DNA of 64,000 nt from Pseudonocardia hierapolitana (GTDB taxonomy: Bacteria > Actinomycetota > Actinomycetes > Mycobacteriales > Pseudonocardiaceae), in the NCBI RefSeq assembly GCF_007994075.1, contig NZ_VIWU01000001.1, positions 2,046,001 to 2,110,000 of the forward strand. Reading direction: 5' to 3'. Shown here in pieces: positions 47,467 through 54,850 of this stretch. The first letter of the stretch is position 1. Each line of letters begins with the position of its first letter. The position numbers and the translations under genes were made by a program. The notes beneath the pieces were generated by a model. It had not been told where the DNA came from. It worked only from the letters and a program-made list of their open reading frames with translations, and made no database searches.

Positions 47467-48938
47467 ACCGCTGGTGGTGGCGGGTCGCCGTCGTGATCGG
47501 TTCGATGGCCGCGCTGGCGGTGCCCGCCGGGACCGCCGCGGCCCACCCGCTGGGCAACGTCACGGTCAACCACTACGACGGGCTGCGGCTGTACCCGGAC
47601 CGGGTCGAGCTGTCCGCGGTGGTCGACCACGCCGAGATCCCGACCCTGCAACTGGCGCCCGTTCTGGACCGCGACGCCGACGGCGCCGTCTCCCCCGCCG
47701 AGGCGAAGGGCGGCGCCGATGGCGAATGCGCCGCGGTGTCCGAGGCGGTGTCGCTCACCGTCGACGGGTCCGAGGTGGCCTGGACGGTGGTGCGGGCGGG
47801 CCTGACGATGCCGCGGGGCGAGGCCGGTCTCCCCACCACTCGCGTCGAGTGCGAGCTGCTGGCCGGCGCCGCCATGGAGGCCGACGCGGACGTGCGGTTC
47901 GTGGACACCTACCTCGCCGACCGGATCGGGTGGCGGGAGATCACCGCCACCGGCTCGGGCGTCCGGCTGGCCGACTCCACCGTGCCGGCGGAGAGCGTGA
48001 GTGCCGGACTGCGTGCGTACCCGATCGACCTCCTCGCGGATCCCCTCGACGTCCGCGCCGCGGCCATGCACGTGGAACCCGGTGTCGGAGGCGGCGGGAG
48101 CGCGGGTCCGCCGGTGTTCGCGCCGGTCGAGCGGCTGCTCGGCGCGCTCGACGGCTGGTTCACCGGTCTCGTCGGCACGGCCGAGCTGACGGGCGGGATC
48201 GGGCTGCTGGCGGTCGCGCTGGCGCTGGTGCTCGGGGCGTCGCACGCGCTGCTACCCGGCCACGGCAAGACGGTGATGGCCGCCTACCTGGCGGGTCGTC
48301 GCGGAACGCGGAGGGACGCGCTGCTGGTGGGCGCCACCGTGACCGCGACCCACACCGCCGGTGTGCTGGTGCTCGGCGCCCTGGTCAGCGTCTCGACCGC
48401 GTTCGCTCCCGACGGGGTGTTGCGCGGACTCGCGGTGGCCAGCGGCCTGCTCGTGGCCGGGGTCGGGGTGGGCCTGCTGCGCTCGGCGGTGCGCGGGGAG
48501 GCGGTCGTGCCGGTCGGTCACGGACACGGTCATGGTCATGGTCATGGTCACGGACACGGACATGGGCACGGTCACGGACATGGGCACGGGCACCCGGCGC
48601 AACGGTTCGGGAGAACCGCGCTGGTCGGTCTCGGCGTGGCGGGCGGGCTGGTGCCGAGCCCCACGGCGCTGCTGGTCCTGCTCGGCGCGATCGGGCTCGG
48701 CCGGAGCTGGTTCGGCATCGTCCTCGTGCTCTGCTACGGGCTCGGGATGGCGGCCACCCTCACCGCGGCCGGGCTGCTGCTCGTGGGTCTGCGGGACCGG
48801 ATCGAGCGGGTCCGGTTGTCCGACGGCCTGCGGCGGCGGGCGGGGCGGCTCGCTGCCGGCGCACCGGTGCTGACGGCCGCACTCGTCCTCGTGGTCGGTG
48901 TCGGTATCGCCGTTCGGGGCTTGGCAGGAGCTCTCTGA
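47463..48938 (+). CDS. NicO/RcnA-like nickel/cobalt transporter with secreted N-domain
   Basis: A 491-residue protein. A signal peptide precedes a ~200-residue extracellular domain that starts AHPLGNVTVNHYDGLRLYPDRVELSAVVDHAE, a fold often fused to NicO transporters. The membrane part has NicO motifs LVLGASHALLPGHGKTVMAAYL and VGATVTATHTAGVLVLG. A loop of thirteen Gly-His pairs (residues 352-377) should bind Ni, Co or Zn. Export or import direction is not visible. It overlaps the TPR gene. Confidence 0.87.
   Translation: MNRWWWRVAVVIGSMAALAVPAGTAAAHPLGNVTVNHYDGLRLYPDRVELSAVVDHAEIPTLQLAPVLDRDADGAVSPAEAKGGADGECAAVSEAVSLTVDGSEVAWTVVRAGLTMPRGEAGLPTTRVECELLAGAAMEADADVRFVDTYLADRIGWREITATGSGVRLADSTVPAESVSAGLRAYPIDLLADPLDVRAAAMHVEPGVGGGGSAGPPVFAPVERLLGALDGWFTGLVGTAELTGGIGLLAVALALVLGASHALLPGHGKTVMAAYLAGRRGTRRDALLVGATVTATHTAGVLVLGALVSVSTAFAPDGVLRGLAVASGLLVAGVGVGLLRSAVRGEAVVPVGHGHGHGHGHGHGHGHGHGHGHGHGHPAQRFGRTALVGLGVAGGLVPSPTALLVLLGAIGLGRSWFGIVLVLCYGLGMAATLTAAGLLLVGLRDRIERVRLSDGLRRRAGRLAAGAPVLTAALVLVVGVGIAVRGLAGAL
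48516..48593 (+). repeat. Thirteen GGNCAY hexamers coding for (Gly-His)13
   Basis: Hexamers GGTCAC, GGACAC, GGTCAT, GGGCAC and GGACAT follow without a break from 48516 to 48593. Codons vary, so the peptide repeat is kept while the DNA repeat is blurred, which points to selection for the histidines. Length variation between strains is likely. Confidence 0.95.
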
Positions 48939-48993
48939 GTCCTATGGTTCACCTCACACGAACCGGTGACCGCTCCGGTGCGAACGACGTGAT

Positions 48994-49614
48994 GTGAGGA
49001 CCGCGCCGGTGGCCGATGCCGAAGCGCTCGACCAGCCCGACGAGGCGCTCGTGCGGGCGGTGGTGGCAGGCGCGCACTCCGCGCTGGCGGCGCTCTACGA
49101 CCGGTACGGGCGGCGGGCGTACTCGCTCGCCCGCCGGATCTGCGGCGACGACAACCTCGCCGAGGACGTCGTGCAGGAGGTCTTCCTCACGTTCTGGCGC
49201 GAGCCGAGGCGCTTCGATCCCGCCAGGGGCGGTTTCGGCACGTGGATCCTCACGCTCGTGCACCACAAGTCGGTCGACACCGTGCGGCGCGAGGCCGCGA
49301 TCCGCCGCCGCACGGTGGCGGTCGTCGACGAGGCGCAGGAGTGGTCGGCTCCCGGGCCGGGAGCCGACCACGGCGCCTTGCAGGCCATGGAGGCCGGGCA
49401 GGTCCGCGATGCGCTCAGCGGCTTGCCCGCCGAGCAGCGGGAGGCGCTGGCGCTCGCCTACTTCGGCGGGTACTCGCAGCGTGAGGTCGCCACGCTGACC
49501 GGGGTGCCGTTGGGGACGGTGAAGTCGCGGATGTTCAGCGGCATGCGACGGTTGCGCGGGGCACTGGGTCCGGTGCTTCGCGAGATCTCCAGCGACGCGG
49601 GAGGAGGCGCGTGA
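48994..49614 (+). CDS. ECF sigma factor, SigK-like
   Basis: A 206-residue ECF sigma factor. Region 2 (ALAALYDRYGRRAYSLARRICGD, AEDVVQEVFLTFWREP) and region 4 (LPAEQREALALAYFGGYSQREVATLTGVPLGTVKSRM) are complete. The following anti-sigma gene and the RskA-like sequence suggest the SigK group. GTG 48994, with GTG 49009 an alternative. The gene follows the DUF4331-TPR-NicO genes by 55 bases and may control them. Confidence 0.92.
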   Translation: MRTAPVADAEALDQPDEALVRAVVAGAHSALAALYDRYGRRAYSLARRICGDDNLAEDVVQEVFLTFWREPRRFDPARGGFGTWILTLVHHKSVDTVRREAAIRRRTVAVVDEAQEWSAPGPGADHGALQAMEAGQVRDALSGLPAEQREALALAYFGGYSQREVATLTGVPLGTVKSRMFSGMRRLRGALGPVLREISSDAGGGA

Positions 49615-50423
49615 TGGACGACCGGTCCCGGTTCGACGGCGCCACGCCCTGCCCGCTCGGCGAGGACGCGGTCGCGTTCGCCCTGCACGCTCTCGAGCCC
49701 CACGAGGAGGCGGCGATGCGCAGCCACATCGAGCGCTGCCGCTCGTGCTCGGAGACGGTGCGCGAGACCGAGCTCGTCGCGGCCGCGGTGGGTGGGGCGG
49801 TGGAGCAGGTCGATCCGCCGTCGCGGCTGCGCTCCAACCTCATGGCCATGGCGGCCGAGACGCCACAGGCCGGCCCGCCACAGGCCGGCCCGCCGCAGCC
49901 GCATCCGCGGTTCGCCCATCCCCGGTCGGCGGAGCCCCGCCGACCGGCCAGGGCACGACTCCTGATCGCGGCCGCCGCGGCGGCCGTGGTGCTGGGGGTC
50001 GGCGGCCTGGGTGCCTACACCGTGCAGGTGCAGCGTGAGCGGGACGCGCTGGCCGCGCAGGCTCAGGCACTCGCCGGCATCGTCACGCAGCTCGACGCCC
50101 CGGGCAACAGCCACGCCACGCTCAGCACCGACTCCGGGCAGCCGGTGGCGGCCGTGCTCGTCACCGCCGCGGGCCGCACGGTCGTCACCGCGGGCCTCGA
50201 CCCGAACGACACCAGCGCCACCACCTACGTCGTGTGGGGCCTCGGCGCGGGCGACCCGCGCCCGCTCGCGGCGTTCGACGTCACCGCACCCGGCCCGGGG
50301 TTCCACGAGATCGGCACCGGTGACGGTTCGCCGTTCGGGGCCTACGCGGTCTCCCTCGAGCCCGGGCGCACGATGCCCGCCGTCCCGACCACGGTGGTGG
50401 CGAGCGGGCCGGTGGACGCCTGA
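49614..50423 (+). CDS. RskA-like zinc-binding anti-sigma factor
   Basis: A 269-residue membrane anti-sigma factor. The N-terminal ZAS motif His38-x3-Cys42-x2-Cys45 holds the cognate sigma factor. A Pro/Gln-rich linker (PQAGPPQAGPPQ) leads to one helix (about residues 113-138) and an extracellular RskA domain (TLSTDSGQPVAAVLVTAAGRTVV). Cleavage outside and in the membrane would free the sigma factor. The ATG shares one base with the sigma gene stop and has GGAGG six bases upstream. Confidence 0.9.
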   Translation: MDDRSRFDGATPCPLGEDAVAFALHALEPHEEAAMRSHIERCRSCSETVRETELVAAAVGGAVEQVDPPSRLRSNLMAMAAETPQAGPPQAGPPQPHPRFAHPRSAEPRRPARARLLIAAAAAAVVLGVGGLGAYTVQVQRERDALAAQAQALAGIVTQLDAPGNSHATLSTDSGQPVAAVLVTAAGRTVVTAGLDPNDTSATTYVVWGLGAGDPRPLAAFDVTAPGPGFHEIGTGDGSPFGAYAVSLEPGRTMPAVPTTVVASGPVDA

Positions 50424-50433
50424 CGGCCCAGAT

Positions 50434-50778
50434 CTAGCGCGGCAGGTAGCCGGCCAGGGTGCTGCGGCTGCACTGCAGCTCCCCGATCCGCGCGTCCAGG
50501 TCCGCGAGCTCGCGCCGGATGGTGCGCACCAGGTCGGGGCACAGCTCCAGCTCGATCGGGTCGCCGCCGGCGACGCAGGGCAGGACCTCGCGGATCACGT
50601 CGGTGGAGAGGCCGACGGCCAGCAGGGCGCGGATCCGGGCCACCGTGCGGACGGAGTCGGGGCCGTAGCGCCGGTAGCCGTGCACGTCGCGCTCGGCGGA
50701 CAGCAGGCCCTGCTGCTCGTAGTAGCGCAGCGACCGCTGGCTCACTCCGGTGCGCTGTGCGAGCTCCCCGATCAGCAC
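50434..50778 (-). CDS. MerR-family regulator
   Basis: A 114-residue MerR protein. LIGELAQRTGVSQRSLRYYEQQGLLSAERDVHGYRRYG is the winged helix-turn-helix. The C-terminal part has cysteines (LPCVAGG, LELCPDL, LQCSRS), but no clear metal pattern. GTG 50778 is chosen because GGGAGG lies upstream; a TTG 14 codons earlier starts inside the palindrome. Divergent from an alpha/beta hydrolase. Confidence 0.88.
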   Translation of the reverse strand: MLIGELAQRTGVSQRSLRYYEQQGLLSAERDVHGYRRYGPDSVRTVARIRALLAVGLSTDVIREVLPCVAGGDPIELELCPDLVRTIRRELADLDARIGELQCSRSTLAGYLPR

Positions 50779-50805
50779 GTGATCCCTCCCACTCGGCGTT
50801 GGCCC

Positions 50806-50819
50806 TGACACCGATGTCA
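50806..50819. promoter_or_regulatory. TGACA-N4-TGTCA palindrome, candidate MerR operator
   Basis: TGACACCGATGTCA lies between the divergent MerR and hydrolase genes, 28 bases before the MerR start and 19 before the hydrolase start. MerR proteins bind such palindromes between promoter elements. No convincing -10 box is visible. Confidence 0.45.
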
Positions 50820-50837
50820 AACCCCAACATCAGCGGC

Positions 50838-51611
50838 ATGGCAGAACATTTCGCGCACGTCGTCAAAGGCTCCGGCCCGGGGCTCCTGCTCGCCCACGGC
50901 GGGGGCGGCAGCATCGCGGGCAACTACGGCCCGATCCTCGACGACCTCGCCACCACCCACACCGTGGTCGGGCCCGACTACCCGGGATCCGGGGACACGC
51001 CGCGCAGTCCCGAGCCGTTGGTCCTCGACGAGGTGGCCGACGCCCTCGTCCGCACCGCCGTCGAGGCCGGGGTCGGACGCTTCACGGTGCTGGGCTACTC
51101 CGTCGGCACCGCCGTCGCGGTTCGGATCGCGGTGCGGCACCCGGAGCGCGTCACGGGGCTGGTGCTCACGGCGGGCTTCACGTACCCCGACAACCGGATC
51201 CGGCTCGCCGTACGGATATGGCAGGACCTGCTCGCCGCGGGCGACCGGACGCTGCTCGCCCGCTTCCTCACCCTGGTCGGCACGGGTCCCGGCCACCTGA
51301 ACGCGCTCTCACCCGCCGACGTCGAGGCGGCCGTCGCCGCCCTCGCCGACTACATCCCCGAGGGCAGCCCGGAGCACGTCGACCTCGTGGCGGCCGTCGA
51401 CACGCGCGCCGACCTGCCGAAGATCGCCGTGCCCACCCTCGTCGTCGCGACGACCGAGGACGGGCTCGCCACCCCAGAGCACTCCCGGCAGCTCGCCGCC
51501 GGCATCCCGGGCGCCGAGCTCGTCGAGATCGCGGCCGGCCACGGCATCGGGGTGGAGGCCCGCGACGAGTGGCTCGCGGCCATCCGCTCACACCTGTCGC
51601 GGATAGGCTGA
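50838..51611 (+). CDS. Alpha/beta-hydrolase fold protein
   Basis: A 257-residue hydrolase. GLLLAHGGGGSIAGNYGPI gives the oxyanion region, the nucleophile elbow is LGYSVGTAVA (Ser), and His lies in AAGHGIGVEARDEWL near the end. ATG 50838 is preferred; ATG 50814 falls inside the regulatory palindrome. It is probably controlled by the divergent MerR protein. Substrate unknown. Confidence 0.87.
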   Translation: MAEHFAHVVKGSGPGLLLAHGGGGSIAGNYGPILDDLATTHTVVGPDYPGSGDTPRSPEPLVLDEVADALVRTAVEAGVGRFTVLGYSVGTAVAVRIAVRHPERVTGLVLTAGFTYPDNRIRLAVRIWQDLLAAGDRTLLARFLTLVGTGPGHLNALSPADVEAAVAALADYIPEGSPEHVDLVAAVDTRADLPKIAVPTLVVATTEDGLATPEHSRQLAAGIPGAELVEIAAGHGIGVEARDEWLAAIRSHLSRIG

Positions 51612-51614
51612 GCC

Positions 51615-52526
51615 GTGGATCTCGAGGTGGTGCTGCCCGACGAGTCGCCCGACATCGCACCCGAAGCGTTCGTGGAGCTCGCCCGGACCGCCGAGCGGCT
51701 CGGCTACCGCACCCTCTACCTGCCCGACCACCTGCTCCCACCCGAGCCGTACGGCGCCACGTACGGGGGCGTGTACGAGCCGCTCGTGACGCTCGCGCAC
51801 ATCGCGGCCCGCACGTCGGTCATCCGGCTCGGGACGTCGGTGCTGGTGCTGCCGTTGCGCAGCCCGTTCGTCGTCGCGAAGCAGGTGGCCACGCTCGACC
51901 GGCTCTCCGGCGGCCGGGCCGTGCTCGGGGTGGGGGTGGGCTGGGACCGCACCGAGTTCGCGTCCGTGGGCGCCGACTTCGCCACCCGAGGCGCCCGCAC
52001 CGACGAGGACATCGCCCTGCTGCGCCACCTCTTCCGCGACGGCGGCGCGTTCCACGGCCGGTTCCACCACGTCGAGCAGGGCGTGTTCGCGCCAGTGCCG
52101 GCGCGGTCCGTGCCGATCATGGTGGGCGGGACGAGCGAGGCGGCGCTGCGCAGGGCCGCGGCCGTGGCCGACGAGTGGCAGGGGTTCGCGATCGACGCGG
52201 GCGGGTTCGCGCGCTGCGCGGCGCGGCTGCGCGAGCTGGCGGAGAATGTGTTCGAGAAGCGCGGAGCGGGTCGCCCAGGGCAGCCGGGACCTGCTGGATC
52301 ACCGACGTCTGCGGCCCACATTCGTGCTTCTCGAACACATTCTCAGCGCACTCCCCGGCTCGGTACCCGGCTCGCCTGGAGCGGTGGTCGCGACGAGCTG
52401 GAGCGCACAGTCGAGGAGGCACACGCCCTCGCCGAGGCGGGAGCCGACGCCGTGGCGGTCTGGTTCGGCGGCGCCGACGGTGCCGCGGACCGGATGGCGG
52501 AGTTCGCGGCGGCCTTCCGGGTCTGA
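51615..52526 (+). CDS. LLM-class F420-dependent oxidoreductase, interrupted by a palindromic insert
   Basis: A 303-residue luciferase-like F420 enzyme. MDLEVVLPDESPDIAPEAFVELARTAERLGY, RTSVIRLGTSVLVLPLRSPFVVAKQVATLDRLSGGRAVLG and PIMVGGTSEAALRRAAAVADEWQGF are typical. After residue ~208 a segment (ENVFEKRGAGRPGQPG to about RASRTHSQRTP) does not fit the family and is encoded by a 103-base inverted-repeat element that keeps the frame. The usual C-terminus (ELERTVEEAHALAEAGADAVAVWF) then resumes. Whether the enzyme still works is open. GTG start four bases after the hydrolase gene. Confidence 0.82.
   Translation: MDLEVVLPDESPDIAPEAFVELARTAERLGYRTLYLPDHLLPPEPYGATYGGVYEPLVTLAHIAARTSVIRLGTSVLVLPLRSPFVVAKQVATLDRLSGGRAVLGVGVGWDRTEFASVGADFATRGARTDEDIALLRHLFRDGGAFHGRFHHVEQGVFAPVPARSVPIMVGGTSEAALRRAAAVADEWQGFAIDAGGFARCAARLRELAENVFEKRGAGRPGQPGPAGSPTSAAHIRASRTHSQRTPRLGTRLAWSGGRDELERTVEEAHALAEAGADAVAVWFGGADGAADRMAEFAAAFRV
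52242..52344. repeat. 19-bp inverted-repeat element inside a coding gene
   Basis: GAGAATGTGTTCGAGAAGC at 52242-52260 and its exact reverse complement at 52326-52344 enclose 65 bases. The whole 103-base unit lies in the F420 oxidoreductase frame and adds about 34 codons that look foreign to the family. There is no transposase, so it resembles a miniature mobile or palindromic element. Confidence 0.8.
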
Positions 52527-52531
52527 GACCG

Positions 52532-54421
52532 TCAGCTGGGCGGGGGCAGCCGGCCTGCTGCCGCGGTGGCGAGGGTGGTGGCGGTCCGGCAGAGCTCGTC
52601 GCCGCTGCCGGACCCCCAGTACGTCACCCAGACGGCCTCGACCCGGTCGCTGCCCCTCGCCGTGTAGGAACGCTGCACGAACTGCACCCAGCAGTTCCCC
52701 TCGCGCGCGAGCACGGCGCCCTGGTGGCCGGCGAACTCGGCGGGCGTGCCGTCGGACTCGCCGAGGGCGAAGCCGCGGTAGTACGTCAACCCCACCCGGT
52801 CGCCCAGCCCGTAGTCGTTCCAGTTGCAGCCCCACCCACCGAAATGCGGCTGCTCCGGGGAGGGGTCTCCCAGGGCGGCGACGATCTCCTCCCTCGTCAG
52901 CAGCCCGCAGGCGGGGATGCCGGCCAGCGGGCTGGTGGCGCTGAGCGGCTGGCGCTCACCGATGCCCTGGTTCACCAGCCGGGAGAGCGCGGCGGCCCGC
53001 CCGGCCTCGGCGATCGCGCAGAGATCGGTCGTGCCGGACGGGTCTTCGTACTCGACGGCGGACACCAGCACGGCGTTCCCGTCGCCCAGCCCGATCCGCT
53101 GCTCGCAGTAGTCGTCGCCGGACGGGTAGCGCATGATCGGGTAGCCGGACTCCTCCGAGCGGGAGGCACCGGCGATCTGCTTGGTCTCGGCCTGGCTCTC
53201 GAACGCGACCGTGAACCCGACCGCACCGCCGTCGGGTCGCGCGATGTCCGCGCGGCACCCGGCGAACAGGACGTTGTCCGGGTCGACGGAGACGGCGCCG
53301 AAGCCCTTCACCGACTCCGCGTCCAGGAGGGAGCAGGGGTCGGCCGTGTCGGGGTTCGCGATGGTCGCGGTGCCGGACGCCGTCGTGGTCGTGGGCGGGG
53401 TCGACGACGGGCCGGAGGGCCCGGTGCCGGGGCGGGAGACGGCGACGGCCGCGATCACACCGGCCACCACGACGAGGGTGGCGACCACGGCACCCGCGAC
53501 CCGCGGTCCCCGACGCGGTCGTTTCCCGGTGAGCACCGCGTCGAGCCCGGCGGGCGGCGGACCGGCCGGGGGCCCGCCGCCGGCGATCATCCGGAGGGCG
53601 GCCTGGGCCTGCGCTGCGGTGGGCCGTGCCGCCGGGTCGTCGGCCGTGAGGTGGCGCAGCAGGTCGGTGAGCGGTCCGGCGTGCTGCGGAAGGGGCGCCC
53701 CGCCGCGTCCGATTCGGGCCAGCAACGCGAGGACGTTCTCCGGGTCGGAGCCGAACGGTGGGTGCCCCTCGACGGCGGCGTACAGGGTGGCGCCGAGCGA
53801 GTAGACGTCGCTGCGCGTGTCGGTTCCCTCGCCGCGCGCGGTCTCGGGCGCGAAGTACGCGGGGGTGCCGGTGAGCACGTGCGTGGCCGTGATCGCGGGC
53901 GACGCCGCGGTGTGGGCGATGCCGAAGTCGGTGAGCTTGACGACCGGCCCCGCGGCCGATGGGCGCGACAGCAGCACGTTGTCCGGCTTCACGTCGCGAT
54001 GCACGATGCCGGCCGCGTGCGCGGCGGCCAGCGCGGCGGCCACATCGGCCCCGATGGCGGCGACCTCGGCGGGCGGCAGGGTGCCGCGTTCGGTGAGCAC
54101 GCTGCCGAGGCTCCGGGAGGGCAGGAACTCCAGCACGAGCCACGGCTCGCCGTCCTCGAGGACGACGTCGAAGATCGAGACGATGTGGGGGTGGTGCAGG
54201 GCTGCGGCGATCCGGGCCTCGCGCATGATCCGCTCGCGGGCGAGCGCGATGTCGGTGGCCGGCTGGTCGGCCAGGCGCACCCGCTTGAGCGCCACCTCGC
54301 GGCCGAGCAGCTCGTCGCCCGCCCGCCACACGGCGCCCATGCCACCGGTCCCGACGAGCTCGCGCAGCCGGTAACGGCCCGCGACCACAGCGACCGGAGC
54401 ACCGTCCGGGATCCCGGTCAT
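52532..54421 (-). CDS. Membrane Ser/Thr protein kinase (PknB type) with extracellular sensor
   Basis: A 629-residue kinase. The Gly-rich loop GTGGMG is at residues 24-29, Lys46, HRDVKPDN (141-148) and DFG (165-167) are intact, so it should be active. One helix (about 307-328) leads to an extracellular part with two similar units (DPCSLLDAESVKGFG and IPACGLLTREEIVAALG), each with paired cysteines, resembling DUF3558 lipoprotein domains. ATG 54421 has GGGGAG upstream. Confidence 0.92.
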   Translation of the reverse strand: MTGIPDGAPVAVVAGRYRLRELVGTGGMGAVWRAGDELLGREVALKRVRLADQPATDIALARERIMREARIAAALHHPHIVSIFDVVLEDGEPWLVLEFLPSRSLGSVLTERGTLPPAEVAAIGADVAAALAAAHAAGIVHRDVKPDNVLLSRPSAAGPVVKLTDFGIAHTAASPAITATHVLTGTPAYFAPETARGEGTDTRSDVYSLGATLYAAVEGHPPFGSDPENVLALLARIGRGGAPLPQHAGPLTDLLRHLTADDPAARPTAAQAQAALRMIAGGGPPAGPPPAGLDAVLTGKRPRRGPRVAGAVVATLVVVAGVIAAVAVSRPGTGPSGPSSTPPTTTTASGTATIANPDTADPCSLLDAESVKGFGAVSVDPDNVLFAGCRADIARPDGGAVGFTVAFESQAETKQIAGASRSEESGYPIMRYPSGDDYCEQRIGLGDGNAVLVSAVEYEDPSGTTDLCAIAEAGRAAALSRLVNQGIGERQPLSATSPLAGIPACGLLTREEIVAALGDPSPEQPHFGGWGCNWNDYGLGDRVGLTYYRGFALGESDGTPAEFAGHQGAVLAREGNCWVQFVQRSYTARGSDRVEAVWVTYWGSGSGDELCRTATTLATAAAGRLPPPS

Positions 54422-54492
54422 CCGTACTCCCCCCAGGTGAAACCGCACGGAGAATAGAACAGTGCACCCGGGCCACCGCGGCCTCGCGGGGA

Positions 54493-54825
54493 TCAGCCCG
54501 GGAGCTCCAGGCGGCGCAGGTCCGGCGGCACGAGGGTCGTGGAACGGACGAGCTCGGTGATGAGGTTGTGGTTGAGGGCGTTGCCGACGGGTCCGCTGAC
54601 CTCCTCCCTCGTGAGACCCGCGACCCCGGCGCGCGACAGCCGGGCGCGCACCCTGCCGACGAGGTGCCTGATCCCGCCGTCCACCGACTTCGCGATCAAC
54701 GTGCCCGCCGTGGTGGACCAGATCCCGCGGGCCAGGCTGCCCACCGACGGCGGCAACGGCTCGGCCCAGGACCGGTCGGTCTCGCCTACCCCCTCGTGCG
54801 CCACCGCACGAAAGAGATGTCCCAC
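54493..54825 (-). CDS. Hypothetical protein
   Basis: A 110-residue product I do not recognise. The frame has almost only G/C third positions from about residue 7 on, which supports real coding. LTREEVSGPVGNALNHNLITELVRSTTLVPPDLRR is the best ordered part; no signal or membrane segment. GTG 54825 or GTG 54804 may be the start. It sits 25 bases after the AAA-VWA gene in the same direction. Confidence 0.55.
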   Translation of the reverse strand: MGHLFRAVAHEGVGETDRSWAEPLPPSVGSLARGIWSTTAGTLIAKSVDGGIRHLVGRVRARLSRAGVAGLTREEVSGPVGNALNHNLITELVRSTTLVPPDLRRLELPG

Positions 54826-54850
54826 CCGGCGCGGCTCCCGCAGGACGTTC

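Noticed and set aside
51218..54457. 1079-codon plus-strand open frame
   Set aside because: It crosses the hydrolase, F420 enzyme and kinase genes in the wrong frame and encodes Arg-rich sequence.
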